Shown here: positions 1 to 8,142 of the stretch, piece by piece
Layout: each line of letters begins with the position of its first letter
Position numbering within the stretch: the first letter of the stretch is position 1
Source of the DNA: Bacteroidota bacterium
GTDB lineage: Bacteria > Bacteroidota > Bacteroidia > Chitinophagales > Chitinophagaceae
Direction: 5' to 3'
Assembly (NCBI GenBank): GCA_023436425.1
Contig: JAEZJD010000078.1
Location: forward strand, 1 to 28,657
DNA: 28,657 nucleotides
Notes under the pieces: generated by a model
What the model was told of the DNA's origin: nothing
Database searches by the model: none
Seen by the model: the letters and a program-made list of their open reading frames with translations, nothing else
Made by a program: the position numbers and the translations under genes

Positions 1-41
1 AAATGCTGTGGAAAGCCAGTGTATTTACCTTTGTCGACTTT

Positions 42-1259
42 ATGGGTTGGTCACCGCAAAACATTTTCATTAAAGATTTTACCTACCATTTGCCGCAGGA
101 AAGAATAGCAGCTTTTCCCCTTGAAAAACGAGATGATTCAAAGCTCCTCGTATACCGGGACGGATTGATCGTTGACGACCGCTTTTTTAATCTTGATGGT
201 TACATATTTTCAAACTGTCTTTTGGTTCTGAATGACACACGTGTGATAGAGGCAAGAATTTTTTTCCAAAAAATAACGGGCGCTGTAGTCGAGATTTTTT
301 GTTTGGAACCATACAACCAAAATATCGAAACCAGTTTAGCTGAAAAAAGAAGTAGCACTTGGAGATGCCTCATTGGCGGCGCGTCGAAATGGAAGCATGG
401 ACAGATATTAAGTAAAGAAATTGAAAGTGATGGAAGTGTTATTGCGCTAAACGCGAAATACATCGCAAAAGAAGCGGACAGCTTTGTTATTGAATTTAAC
501 TGGACGCCATCGGAAATGTCGTTCGCCGAAGTGCTGCACGCATCGGGAGCGATCCCGTTGCCGCCATATATAAAACGGCAGGCTGAAGCGGTTGATAAGG
601 AGCGTTATCAAACAGTTTTCGGCATACATGAAGGATCTGTTGCTGCTCCGACGGCAGCACTGCATTTTACAGAAGATATTTTCCGGAAGTTGGCAGCAAA
701 GGGAATTAAAAAAGAGTTCGTCACACTGCATGTTGGTGCGGGCACATTTAAGCCGGTGAAGACCGAAACCATTGCCGAACATGAAATGCATAATGAGTCA
801 TTTACCGTTACCAAAGCTGCCTTACAAGAAATATTAAATGCGCCGTCTGTAGTGGCAGTCGGAACCACATCGTCAAGAACTCTTGAAAGCATTCACTGGT
901 TGGCAGTGAAACACATGAGTACACGATCAGTTAATGAATGGCAACTTTCACAGTGGGAATGTTACAGCCTTTCGAGAGAAATGACTTACCGCGAAAGCTA
1001 TGCTCATCTGATTGAGTGGATGGAAGCCAACGATGTTGAACAATTACATTGCAAGACAAGCCTGATTATCGTGCCGGGCTATTCTTTTAAAGTAGCAGAG
1101 GGCTTGATCACAAACTTTCATCAGCCGCAGTCAACATTACTGCTGCTGGTCGCGGCATTTATCGGCGACGATTGGAGGCGCATTTACGAGCATGCACTGA
1201 AAAACAATTATCGATTTTTAAGCTACGGGGATAGCAGTTTATTATGGAGAAATCTTTGA
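42..1259 (+). CDS. queA: S-adenosylmethionine:tRNA ribosyltransferase-isomerase (QueA), long form
   Basis: Transfers and isomerises the ribosyl part of S-adenosylmethionine onto 7-aminomethyl-7-deazaguanine in tRNA, giving epoxyqueuosine, the penultimate step of queuosine synthesis; cytoplasmic. Family signatures are clear: NDTRVIEAR near the N terminus, GTFKPVKTETI followed by HEMHNE in the middle, GTTSSRTLES, and TNFHQPQSTLLLL near the C terminus. At about 405 residues it is longer than the classic QueA of about 350; the long version, with an extra segment between GTTSSRTLES and TNFHQPQ, is familiar in Bacteroidota. The frame is open to the left edge, but homologous proteins begin just before the IKDFTYHLP segment, so I chose the ATG at 42 over the ATG at 3. 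The last 18 bases overlap the 3' end of the convergent histidine kinase gene. Confidence 0.93.
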   Translation: MGWSPQNIFIKDFTYHLPQERIAAFPLEKRDDSKLLVYRDGLIVDDRFFNLDGYIFSNCLLVLNDTRVIEARIFFQKITGAVVEIFCLEPYNQNIETSLAEKRSSTWRCLIGGASKWKHGQILSKEIESDGSVIALNAKYIAKEADSFVIEFNWTPSEMSFAEVLHASGAIPLPPYIKRQAEAVDKERYQTVFGIHEGSVAAPTAALHFTEDIFRKLAAKGIKKEFVTLHVGAGTFKPVKTETIAEHEMHNESFTVTKAALQEILNAPSVVAVGTTSSRTLESIHWLAVKHMSTRSVNEWQLSQWECYSLSREMTYRESYAHLIEWMEANDVEQLHCKTSLIIVPGYSFKVAEGLITNFHQPQSTLLLLVAAFIGDDWRRIYEHALKNNYRFLSYGDSSLLWRNL

Positions 1260-2579
1260 AGTTGCCAAAGGAAATTCGAGTGTGAAGCAGCTGCCTTTCC
1301 CCAAAGTGCTTTCTGCTTTCACGTGGCCGTTGTGGGCTTCCACCACAGTCTTCACATAATTGAGTCCGAGCCCAAATCCCTTTACATTGTGAATGTTGCC
1401 AGTGTGTGCACGATAAAATTTCTCGAAAATTCTTTTCAACGTTTCGCGGCTCATGCCGATTCCATTATCCTCCATCCGCAAAATGAATTTCTTATCCGTT
1501 GATGAAGTGAAAAGACAGATTTTCGGCGGGACATTTTCTTTTGCATACTTCACGGCATTATCCATCAAATTATTTACAAGATTCGAAATGTGCACTTCGT
1601 CACCTGTAATTAAGTCGTTTTCAGCATCAAGATGTGTTTCCAACGACCCCTGCTTCTCCTGCAGTCTCAGCATAAAATTGTCAGCAACGTCGTTGATGAT
1701 TTGGTGAACGTGCAGTTCTTTTAAATTCAATTGTACTTCCTGCCTGTCCATCAAAGCCGATTTCAAAATCGTCTCTACTTGTCTGTTCATCCGTTGATTT
1801 TCTTCTTTGATAATGCTGCTGAAGTAGGTGAGTTTAGTGGTGTCGCGCTGTACCTTATCATTTTTCAACGCATCTACCGCAAGCGAAATAGTAGCTATTG
1901 GCGTTTTGAATTCATGCGTCATATTGTTGATGAAATCGTTTTTTATTTCACTGAGCTTTTTTTGCCGCAGCATGGTTTGAACGGTGAAATAAAACGCACC
2001 AAGAATGAAGAGAGTAAACAGCACGGCCATCACAATAATGTAGCGAAGATCCTGGAACACAATGCCGCGAAGTTCCGGCACCACAACGATCAGCACTTCG
2101 TCCTGTGCCAGGTTTTCTGCAATGCTTCCGCTGGGAGGATTCAGCTGATAAGGGAATGACTTGTAATTAGCAGTGTCCTGATACCACTCGACAAACTTTG
2201 GCGATTTTCTTTCGAGATACGCCAGCGATCCGCCGCTCACCAAACCGAATTCAAAAGGAATGATCTTCAACCCATGAACGTCAAATGCATTTTGGATCTT
2301 CTGATGCAGTTCCTGCGTTGTGAACCTTGAAGCAACACTGTAGGCTTTGGGCGCTTCGATGGAGAAATTATCGAAGCCAAAAGGATTTCTCGATGTATTT
2401 GGCGCTTTGTATTGCGTCAATTCATTGATAAGTGTGGTAGAAACGTTGTAATACAGTTTTTGAGTGAAGTCGTCTTCTCTCAAAAGCAGCATACTGTTCA
2501 ACCAGTTTACCTGAATGTAGATAATTCCAAGAACAGAAACACTAAGCAGAACGATGATGATATAAAAGCTTCGCTTCAC
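1242..2579 (-). CDS. Two-transmembrane sensor histidine kinase
   Basis: Membrane-bound sensor kinase of a two-component system, 445 residues. One membrane helix lies at about residues 5-27, a periplasmic sensor region of about 150 residues follows with no domain I recognise, and a second helix lies at about 178-203. The cytoplasmic part has the HisKA H-box with the phospho-accepting H222 (MTHEFKTPIA), then the HATPase_c boxes: N-box (NNLMDNAVKYAK, about 336-347), G1 (DNGIGM, 371-376), F-box (FEKFYR) and G2 (GFGLGL, 401-406). All catalytic motifs are intact. It resembles the RprX-type kinases common in Bacteroidota. No response regulator adjoins it: the 3' end runs into queA and the 5' end faces the divergent yqgE, so within this window it is an orphan. 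Its signal is unknown. Confidence 0.9.
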   Translation of the reverse strand: MKRSFYIIIVLLSVSVLGIIYIQVNWLNSMLLLREDDFTQKLYYNVSTTLINELTQYKAPNTSRNPFGFDNFSIEAPKAYSVASRFTTQELHQKIQNAFDVHGLKIIPFEFGLVSGGSLAYLERKSPKFVEWYQDTANYKSFPYQLNPPSGSIAENLAQDEVLIVVVPELRGIVFQDLRYIIVMAVLFTLFILGAFYFTVQTMLRQKKLSEIKNDFINNMTHEFKTPIATISLAVDALKNDKVQRDTTKLTYFSSIIKEENQRMNRQVETILKSALMDRQEVQLNLKELHVHQIINDVADNFMLRLQEKQGSLETHLDAENDLITGDEVHISNLVNNLMDNAVKYAKENVPPKICLFTSSTDKKFILRMEDNGIGMSRETLKRIFEKFYRAHTGNIHNVKGFGLGLNYVKTVVEAHNGHVKAESTLGKGSCFTLEFPLATSKISP

Positions 2580-2682
2580 CTAAACAAAAAAGCAATTGAT
2601 GGATTCGTAAAAATAGCGCACCATTCCCCATTTAGCATGGCACAAGTTTATTATAGATTTATTTTTAACACAATCGGACTGT

Positions 2683-3234
2683 ATGGTTGAACCCGCACCT
2701 GGAGTATTGCTGATTGCTGATCCATTTTTGAAAGATCCAAACTTCATGCGAACTGTGGTATTTCTCACTGAACACAAAGAAGAAGGAACGATTGGCTTTG
2801 TCCTCAATCGACAATACGAGAACACGCTGGATGAATTGATTCCTGAAGTGGATGGTTTCAAATTGCCGGTGTACTATGGCGGCCCGGTTCAGATGAATAC
2901 AATACATTTTCTTCACCGCTATCCCGAAGACATTCAAGGTGGAATAGAAGTAATGAAAGGAGTTTACTGGGGTGGAGATTTCGATTCTGTAGTGCAACTC
3001 ATTACAACGGGAAAGGCCGATCCCGACAAAATTCGTTTTTACATCGGCTATTCGGGCTGGAGTTCAGGGCAACTGGAAGCAGAAATGGCGGAAAAAACGT
3101 GGCTCACTGTGGAAGCAGCAAGAAAACTAATCTTTCACCCCGACGCTGAAGAAATTTGGAAAGACTCCTTAAAACATCTCGGCGGTGAATATGAGATGAT
3201 GATTAATTTTCCAATTGATCCGCAACTGAATTAG
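2683..3234 (+). CDS. YqgE/AlgH family protein
   Basis: 183-residue protein of the YqgE/AlgH (DUF179) family, a conserved cytoplasmic family of uncertain biochemical role; the AlgH name comes from an effect on alginate regulation in Pseudomonas. The diagnostic N terminus is visible: PGVLLIADPF, then DPNFMRTVVFL and GTIGFVLNR, and later YYGGPVQ and the IRFYIGYSGWSSGQLE block that is typical of the family. Length is normal. The ATG at 2683 places the start 4-5 residues before the PGVLLIADPF block, as in family members. It is divergent from the histidine kinase across a 103-base gap. No function beyond the family name can be read from the sequence. Confidence 0.9.
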   Translation: MVEPAPGVLLIADPFLKDPNFMRTVVFLTEHKEEGTIGFVLNRQYENTLDELIPEVDGFKLPVYYGGPVQMNTIHFLHRYPEDIQGGIEVMKGVYWGGDFDSVVQLITTGKADPDKIRFYIGYSGWSSGQLEAEMAEKTWLTVEAARKLIFHPDAEEIWKDSLKHLGGEYEMMINFPIDPQLN

Positions 3235-3262
3235 TCTGACGCACGGTTACTCGGCTATAAAT

Positions 3263-3284
3263 TAGCTGGTTACTAGCTGATTAC
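3263..3284. repeat. Short tandem repeat, two 11-bp units
   Basis: Two adjacent units, TAGCTGGTTAC and TAGCTGATTAC, differ at one base. They lie in the 89-base gap between yqgE and the cupin gene. A related GGTTACTCGGCTA lies just upstream. This could be chance, a decaying repeat or a binding site. Confidence 0.4.
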
Positions 3285-3323
3285 TGCGGCAAAAAATCTA
3301 TTTACAGAATTTAAGAAATCGAG

Positions 3324-3656
3324 ATGAGCAACACAATTGAACACGGAAAGAGCTTTACGCCTGAAGAAAGCATCGACTATTCGCCAGGAGCGGTAGTGAG
3401 CAAAACGATTTTGAAAAAACCTGCTGGAAATATCACATTGTTTTCGTTTGATGAAGGCGAGGGCTTGTCTGAACACAGTTCTCCGCATGAGGCGCTTATT
3501 TTGATCCTGGACGGCCGTGCAGAAGTGACAATTGGCGGTACACCGCAAGATGTAAACAAAGGAGAAAGCATTATTCTTCCGGGGAATATTCCTCACTCTC
3601 TGAAAGCGAAAGAACGGTTCAAAATGATGTTAGTAATGATCAAAAAAGAACAATGA
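3324..3656 (+). CDS. Small single-domain cupin protein
   Basis: 110-residue protein made of one cupin_2 beta-barrel. The first cupin motif gives H51, H55 and E56 (SEHSSPHEALI) with the usual glycine-containing strand after it (LDGRAEVTIGG); the second motif gives P90-H91 (PGNIPHSLKA). H51/H55/E56/H91 fit a 3-His/1-Glu metal site, so a metal-bound cupin is likely, but the substrate cannot be inferred: such small cupins include enzymes, sugar binders and stress proteins. A GAG sits a few bases before the ATG at 3324. It follows yqgE on the same strand after 89 bases and may or may not be co-transcribed. Confidence 0.85.
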   Translation: MSNTIEHGKSFTPEESIDYSPGAVVSKTILKKPAGNITLFSFDEGEGLSEHSSPHEALILILDGRAEVTIGGTPQDVNKGESIILPGNIPHSLKAKERFKMMLVMIKKEQ

Positions 3657-3689
3657 GGTCTTTGCGGCTCAAGACACTTGAATAGAAAT

Positions 3690-3713
3690 AAAAAGTCGCT
3701 CTTGAAGAGCGAC
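3690..3713 (-). terminator. Intrinsic terminator of the atpD-atpC operon
   Basis: Perfect 7-bp stem GTCGCTC/GAGCGAC (3695-3701 with 3707-3713) and a 5-base loop. Read on the minus strand the hairpin is followed by TTTTTATTTC. It lies about 50 bases after the atpC stop. A separate inverted pair, TGAGGTC at 3654-3660 and GACCTCA at 3711-3717, joins the cupin stop region to the right arm and could form an alternative fold. Confidence 0.8.
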
Positions 3714-3762
3714 CTCACTAAAAAATTCCCCGAGACTCCTAATGCCGGAATCGAGTTGAAGA

Positions 3763-4020
3763 TTATTCCACTTCCTTGCCACCTTCCACCAACACGGTGA
3801 CTTTGTTATTCAAAACTTCAACGAAGCCGCCTTGAATATCAAAAGATAAGGTGTGGTTTTGTTTATCACGCAACACTTTTACTCTGCCACCTTTCAAAGC
3901 ACTTACCAACGGAGCATGTTTTTCCAGAACTTCAAAAGAACCGCTGATGCCGGGCATCTGCACGCCATAAACATCGCCACTGAAAAGCTTTCGTTCCGGA
4001 GTTAATATCTCGAGTGTCAT
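3763..4020 (-). CDS. atpC: ATP synthase F1 epsilon subunit, short form
   Basis: Epsilon subunit of the F1 part of ATP synthase, which sits on the central stalk and couples rotation to the catalytic hexamer. Only 85 residues: MTLEILTPER at the start, then the beta-sandwich signature (VQMPGISGSFEVLEKHAPLVSALKGG split by a turn) and FVEVLNNKVTVLVE near the end. The C-terminal two-helix domain of the E. coli protein (139 residues), which inhibits ATP hydrolysis, is absent. Short epsilon subunits are usual in Bacteroidota, so this is not a truncation by mutation. The frame extends upstream, but the ATG at 4018-4020 matches the family start. It is the second gene of the operon, 73 bases after atpD. 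Confidence 0.93.
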   Translation of the reverse strand: MTLEILTPERKLFSGDVYGVQMPGISGSFEVLEKHAPLVSALKGGRVKVLRDKQNHTLSFDIQGGFVEVLNNKVTVLVEGGKEVE

Positions 4021-4093
4021 AAATTCGACAATTTGATAATTCGAAATTTCAATTATAAACCAAATGGCAGACTGCCACGTTGATTTGTTCAAA

Positions 4094-5593
4094 TTATCCC
4101 TGCGCCTGCGCCAACAACTTCTTGCCTTTTTCTATTGCATCATCAATCGTTCCAACAAGGTTGAATGCAGCTTCAGGATATTCGTCAACCTCGCCATCCA
4201 TAATCATATTAAATCCACGAATCGTTTCTTCAATTGGCACCAGCACACCTTTTAATCCTGTAAACGCTTCAGCCACATGGAACGGCTGGGACAAGAAACG
4301 TTGCACACGACGGGCACGGCTTACTGTCAATTTATCTTCATCACTCAATTCGTCCATACCAAGAATAGCAATGATATCCTGCAATTCTTTATAACGCTGT
4401 AGAATCAGTTTTACCCTGTTCGCACAATCGTAATGTGCATCGCCAACGATCAGCGGCGAAAGAATTCTCGACGTAGAGTCCAGCGGATCAACAGCAGGAT
4501 AAATTCCCAAGTCGGCAATTTTACGGCTCAATACTGTCGTCGCGTCGAGATGTGCGAATGTAGTTGCAGGCGCAGGGTCCGTCAAGTCATCCGCAGGTAC
4601 ATACACCGCCTGCACGGAAGTGATAGAACCATTTTTAGTTGACGTAATCCTTTCCTGCATGATGCCCATTTCTGTTGCAAGAGTTGGCTGATAACCTACG
4701 GCAGACGGCATACGGCCAAGCAATGCCGAAACTTCCGAACCGGCTTGGGTAAATCGAAAAATGTTATCAACGAAGAAGAGAATGTCACGTCCTTTACCGG
4801 AGCCATCGCCGTCGCGATAATATTCCGCTACAGTTAACCCTGAAAGTGCAACACGGGCACGTGCTCCCGGAGGCTCATTCATTTGTCCGAAAACAAAAGT
4901 TGCCTTAGAGTCTTTCAAGCCCTGCATGTCAACCTTACTTAAATCCCATCCACCTTCTTCCATGCTATGCTTGAACGATTCGCCATAATTCATAATGCCA
5001 GCTTCAATCATCTCACGCATCAGGTCATTTCCTTCGCGTGTTCTTTCACCCACGCCGGCAAATACGGACACACCGGCATACGCCTTCGCAATGTTGTTGA
5101 TCAATTCCTGGATCAGTACTGTTTTACCTACCCCGGCACCTCCAAACAGACCGATTTTCCCACCTTTTGAATAGGGTTCAATCAGGTCAATGACTTTAAT
5201 ACCGGTAAATAAAACTTCTGTTGCCGTGGATAGATTTTCGAAAGCCGGCGGCTTGGCGTGAATAGGTCTGCCATTTACTTTAGGCACTGGAGGCAAGCCA
5301 TCAATTGGATCGCCGGTAACGTTAAACAGGCGCCCTTTTATTTCTTCGGCTGCGGGCATTTTTATGGGAGCACCGGTGTCTATCACGTCCACGCCTCTCA
5401 TCAGTCCTTCGGTACCGTCCATGGCAATTGTTCGCACGCTGTCTTCGCCGAGGTGGTTTTGCACCTCAAGAACTAATGTATCTCCTGATTCTCTTTTTAT
5501 TTCCAGTGCATTGTGTATTTCCGGAAGTCCGCCTTCAAACTGAACATCGACAACGGCGCCGATTATCTGCTTTACCTTACCAACTTTTGACAT
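4094..5593 (-). CDS. atpD: ATP synthase F1 beta subunit
   Basis: Catalytic subunit of F1 ATP synthase, 499 residues. Walker A is GGAGVGKT (K157), followed by the GER loop with catalytic E183 and R184, Walker B ILFFVD (271-276), and the DELSDED lever segment near the C terminus that contacts the central stalk. It is longer than E. coli beta (460 residues), partly through an insertion at about 200-230 (including SMEEGGWDLSK) between the GER loop and FGQMNEPPG; this insertion is typical of Bacteroidota. The ATG at 5591-5593 starts MSKVGKVKQIIG as expected; the open frame further upstream is noncoding. With atpC it forms a two-gene operon; the rest of the atp genes are not in this window, a common split in the phylum. 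Confidence 0.97.
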   Translation of the reverse strand: MSKVGKVKQIIGAVVDVQFEGGLPEIHNALEIKRESGDTLVLEVQNHLGEDSVRTIAMDGTEGLMRGVDVIDTGAPIKMPAAEEIKGRLFNVTGDPIDGLPPVPKVNGRPIHAKPPAFENLSTATEVLFTGIKVIDLIEPYSKGGKIGLFGGAGVGKTVLIQELINNIAKAYAGVSVFAGVGERTREGNDLMREMIEAGIMNYGESFKHSMEEGGWDLSKVDMQGLKDSKATFVFGQMNEPPGARARVALSGLTVAEYYRDGDGSGKGRDILFFVDNIFRFTQAGSEVSALLGRMPSAVGYQPTLATEMGIMQERITSTKNGSITSVQAVYVPADDLTDPAPATTFAHLDATTVLSRKIADLGIYPAVDPLDSTSRILSPLIVGDAHYDCANRVKLILQRYKELQDIIAILGMDELSDEDKLTVSRARRVQRFLSQPFHVAEAFTGLKGVLVPIEETIRGFNMIMDGEVDEYPEAAFNLVGTIDDAIEKGKKLLAQAQG

Positions 5594-5653
5594 ATTATGA
5601 GATTGAATTGAAGTAGAATTAGATGGTTTTAAAATTCTTCTTTTTTGAGGCTG

Positions 5654-5684
5654 CAAAGGTAAGGGTACAGCATGTATTGACCAA
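5654..5684 (-). promoter_or_regulatory. Bacteroidota-type promoter of atpD-atpC
   Basis: On the minus strand a TTG (5682-5684) is followed after 20 bases by TACCTTTG (5654-5661), an exact match to the -7 consensus TAnnTTTG used by the primary sigma factor of Bacteroidota. It lies about 60 bases upstream of the atpD start, leaving a leader of roughly 55 bases. Confidence 0.65.
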
Positions 5685-5735
5685 TTCACTCAGATTAAAA
5701 AAAAGTTTACCTTAATAGACACTTTCCAGCATTTT

Positions 5736-7544
5736 ATGGCGGTACGGCTGCTTTGGTTTCTCACATTGTTCACGTGCTACGAGAGCAACGCTCAATTTTT
5801 TTCAAAAGAAAAAAAATTGTTAAGGGATGTTGCTATTGCCACTTCGGACTCGCAAAAGGTTGCCGCACTAGGAGAACTCGCCAATTTTTACTACATCTAT
5901 AGGGCAGAAGCGAAAGCGGACAGTGTGCTGCAGAAGCAATTTTTAATAGCAGAACTTTCGGACAACAAAAATCTCATTCTACAATCGCTTTTTGGCAAAG
6001 CTCTTACGAATGTGAATAATTGGGCGAGCACTAAGGCCTACGACAAGGCGTTGGCTTTTTTGCAAAAGGGATTGCGGTATGCGCGGGAGACTGGAAAAAG
6101 CGAATATGAGCGGGTTGCGTATATCAGGATAGCGTCTATTTACCGAAAGATGGGTCAATATGACAACGCGTTAGCTCAGGCTACATTGGCATTGACGTCG
6201 TCCACCGCCGATTCAGACGATGATTCGCTGAAGAGTGCCGTATTTCTCGAATTGGGCGACATTTTTCTGGCAAAAGGAGATGCCGTTCCTGCTTACAAAA
6301 ATTATAATAACGCTTTTGACGTTGCGTACGCATTGAAAGATCACCGGCAACAGTCGGAGTGCTATCATCATTTTGCTACACTTTATCAAAGCTTAGGCAA
6401 TAAGGAATTGGCAAAGGCTAATCTTCTAAAAAGTTTGCAGCTGAATAAGCAACATGGTGACGAAACAGGACTATTGCACGACTATATAGACCTATCCCGC
6501 ATCACAGATGAAGAAGAATACCTTAAAAAATACACGGCACTGGCTGCGAGGATCGGTAGGGATGAGGATATTCTTTACGGGAAATCGCTGCGCTTTGCAT
6601 ACCTGATGGTGGTACAGAAAAACAGTGAGGCGGCTCTGGCTTACTTAAACGCAAATGAAGACCTGAAGCAATCTTATTTGAACACCGGGATTTTCAATTA
6701 TTATTGGAACATTGGCAACGTTTATCGCTACGCGGGTGAGATGGACTCCGCCATACACTACTTTTTACTTGCCTTGCCGGAGTTTGAAAGAAGTTATGAT
6801 TTGAACAAACAAAAGTCTGTTTTGAAGGCGTTGGGCGAGAGTTACTTCGCATTGTCTCAGCCCGAAAAAAGTATTAACTATTTTGAAAAAGCTCTTTCTA
6901 TAAGTGAGCAACAGAACGATTTTGCAACTTCTGCCACCATTTATGAAAGTCTTAGCAAGCTTTATGAAAAAACCGGGGATTATAAAAAAGCGTTTTTTGC
7001 CACTAATCAGAATATGTATTTGAAAGACACGCTGCAGCAATTGAACGCACAGCGCGATGTGGTGATGCTCGAAGTAGACAGAGAAAATAAAAAGCACGAA
7101 AAAGACCTGCAGAATGCTGAAGCGGAAAGGCTACGCACAATGAATTTGCAGTACATGGGCATTACCATTGCCATCGCGGCAGTGTTCACGTTTATGTTGC
7201 TACTGGGAATGTTTCCCATGAGCAACTTCACAATCAAGCTCCTTAGCTTTTTTGCATTCATCTGTCTTTTTGAGTTTATCGTGCTGCTGGTGGATAATTA
7301 CGTTCACAAAGTGACACATGGCGAGCCACTAAAAGTTTGGCTGATAAAGATTGTACTTATTGCCGCTCTGGTGCCGGTGCAGCATTTTTTGGAGCACATG
7401 GTCGTCAGGTTTTTAGCGTCGCAGCGCCTCCTCCGAATGCGGCAACAAATGTCCATGAAGAAGCTATGGACCAACATGAAAACGAAAATAAAAAGACCGG
7501 CTTTATCAGAAGCCGGTATCGAAGAAGATACTGCTGTTCTGTAG
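5736..7544 (+). CDS. TPR-repeat protein with three C-terminal membrane helices
   Basis: 602 residues. It has an N-terminal signal-like segment ending near SNA-Q20, then an array of tetratricopeptide repeats over about residues 90-430 (for example around IASIYRKMGQYDNAL, IGNVYRYAGEMDSAI, LGESYFALSQPEKSI and LSKLYEKTGDYKKAF). A charged coiled-coil segment follows at about 433-470, then three hydrophobic helices at about 474-491, 498-520 and 533-556, and a basic then acidic tail. The layout of periplasmic TPRs, coiled coil and membrane helix is that of Bacteroidota TPR histidine kinases and TPR-LuxR regulators, but no kinase, HTH or other output domain follows. A role in protein-protein sensing or assembly is inference. 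Its stop codon abuts the stop of the convergent lipoprotein gene. The 3' end also carries that neighbour's terminator hairpin. Confidence 0.82.
   Translation: MAVRLLWFLTLFTCYESNAQFFSKEKKLLRDVAIATSDSQKVAALGELANFYYIYRAEAKADSVLQKQFLIAELSDNKNLILQSLFGKALTNVNNWASTKAYDKALAFLQKGLRYARETGKSEYERVAYIRIASIYRKMGQYDNALAQATLALTSSTADSDDDSLKSAVFLELGDIFLAKGDAVPAYKNYNNAFDVAYALKDHRQQSECYHHFATLYQSLGNKELAKANLLKSLQLNKQHGDETGLLHDYIDLSRITDEEEYLKKYTALAARIGRDEDILYGKSLRFAYLMVVQKNSEAALAYLNANEDLKQSYLNTGIFNYYWNIGNVYRYAGEMDSAIHYFLLALPEFERSYDLNKQKSVLKALGESYFALSQPEKSINYFEKALSISEQQNDFATSATIYESLSKLYEKTGDYKKAFFATNQNMYLKDTLQQLNAQRDVVMLEVDRENKKHEKDLQNAEAERLRTMNLQYMGITIAIAAVFTFMLLLGMFPMSNFTIKLLSFFAFICLFEFIVLLVDNYVHKVTHGEPLKVWLIKIVLIAALVPVQHFLEHMVVRFLASQRLLRMRQQMSMKKLWTNMKTKIKRPALSEAGIEEDTAVL
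7484..7517 (-). terminator. Intrinsic terminator of the lipoprotein gene, inside the TPR gene
   Basis: Perfect 8-bp inverted repeat ACCGGCTT/AAGCCGGT (7496-7503 and 7510-7517) with a 6-base loop. On the minus strand it is followed by CTTTTTATTTTCG. It starts about 28 bases after the stop of the lipoprotein gene and lies wholly within the coding sequence of the convergent TPR gene. Confidence 0.75.
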
Positions 7545-8048
7545 CTATTGCGTAGTAGTTGTTGAACTTTTAGCCGAAGCTGCCGTTTCTTCGTCTGCGC
7601 ATGCACCCTCAGGCGGGGGACAAATGCTTGGAGCAATATAATATCTTGGTTCGCTGGCTACAGTATTGAACTGAACTTTCAACAGAAGAACGGGCCAATT
7701 TTTTTTGTCTCCGTACTTCGCATCGTTAGGATACGCTCCATAAAAAAATTGTAATTGCTTCGGGTTTTGAGCAAGGATTGCATCTAAAAGATCGATGCTA
7801 AACTCCGAAAACTTTGCCTTTTTCCTTGTTGAATCTACTTCTGCGTCCCGGTAATGTTTCATAAAGGCTTGTGCCTCAAAAACAGGAACAGCTGCGGCAG
7901 ATAACTTCGATGTGTCCCCGGCTGCAAAAGCACGGCTGCCCCCACTTGCACTTGCAGTAGAATCGCTGCCAGTGCCCGAATTATTGCCACTGTTACAAGC
8001 TGCCAAAGCGACCATCAGCAACGACATCGCCAAAAGAGATTTTCTCAT
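7545..8048 (-). CDS. Small lipoprotein of unknown function
   Basis: 167 residues. The N terminus is a lipoprotein signal peptide with lipobox LAAC (Cys at about residue 18), followed by a low-complexity Gly/Ser/Ala/Thr linker of about 30 residues. The folded part (about 50-145) contains FEAQAFMKHYRDAEVDS, then KQLQFFYGAYPND, WPVLLLKVQF and a YYIAPSICPPPEG segment; two cysteines (in SIC and GAC) lie near the C terminus and could form a disulfide. A Thr/Ser/Ala-rich tail ends the protein. I do not recognise the family. Its location is the periplasm or outer membrane. It is divergent from the L,D-transpeptidase gene, so a shared role at the envelope is possible but unproven. Confidence 0.8.
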   Translation of the reverse strand: MRKSLLAMSLLMVALAACNSGNNSGTGSDSTASASGGSRAFAAGDTSKLSAAAVPVFEAQAFMKHYRDAEVDSTRKKAKFSEFSIDLLDAILAQNPKQLQFFYGAYPNDAKYGDKKNWPVLLLKVQFNTVASEPRYYIAPSICPPPEGACADEETAASAKSSTTTTQ

Positions 8049-8142
8049 AACAAATAGTTTACGTTAAATATAAATTTTATTTCTCATCTGCTCCACAGCG
8101 CCGAGGTAACTCATCAGGCATGTGATTTGTAAAATTTACCGT

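Noticed and set aside
3263..3284. CRISPR-like or attachment-site repeat before the cupin gene
   Set aside because: Only two 11-bp units without spacers, no mobile gene nearby; kept only as a short tandem repeat.
4021..4092. Upstream extension of the atpC frame
   Set aside because: The ATG at 4018-4020 starts the conserved MTLEILTPE; the extension is the atpD-atpC spacer.
5594..5689. Upstream extension of the atpD frame
   Set aside because: The MSKVGKVKQIIG start is the family norm and the extension overlaps the promoter and leader.
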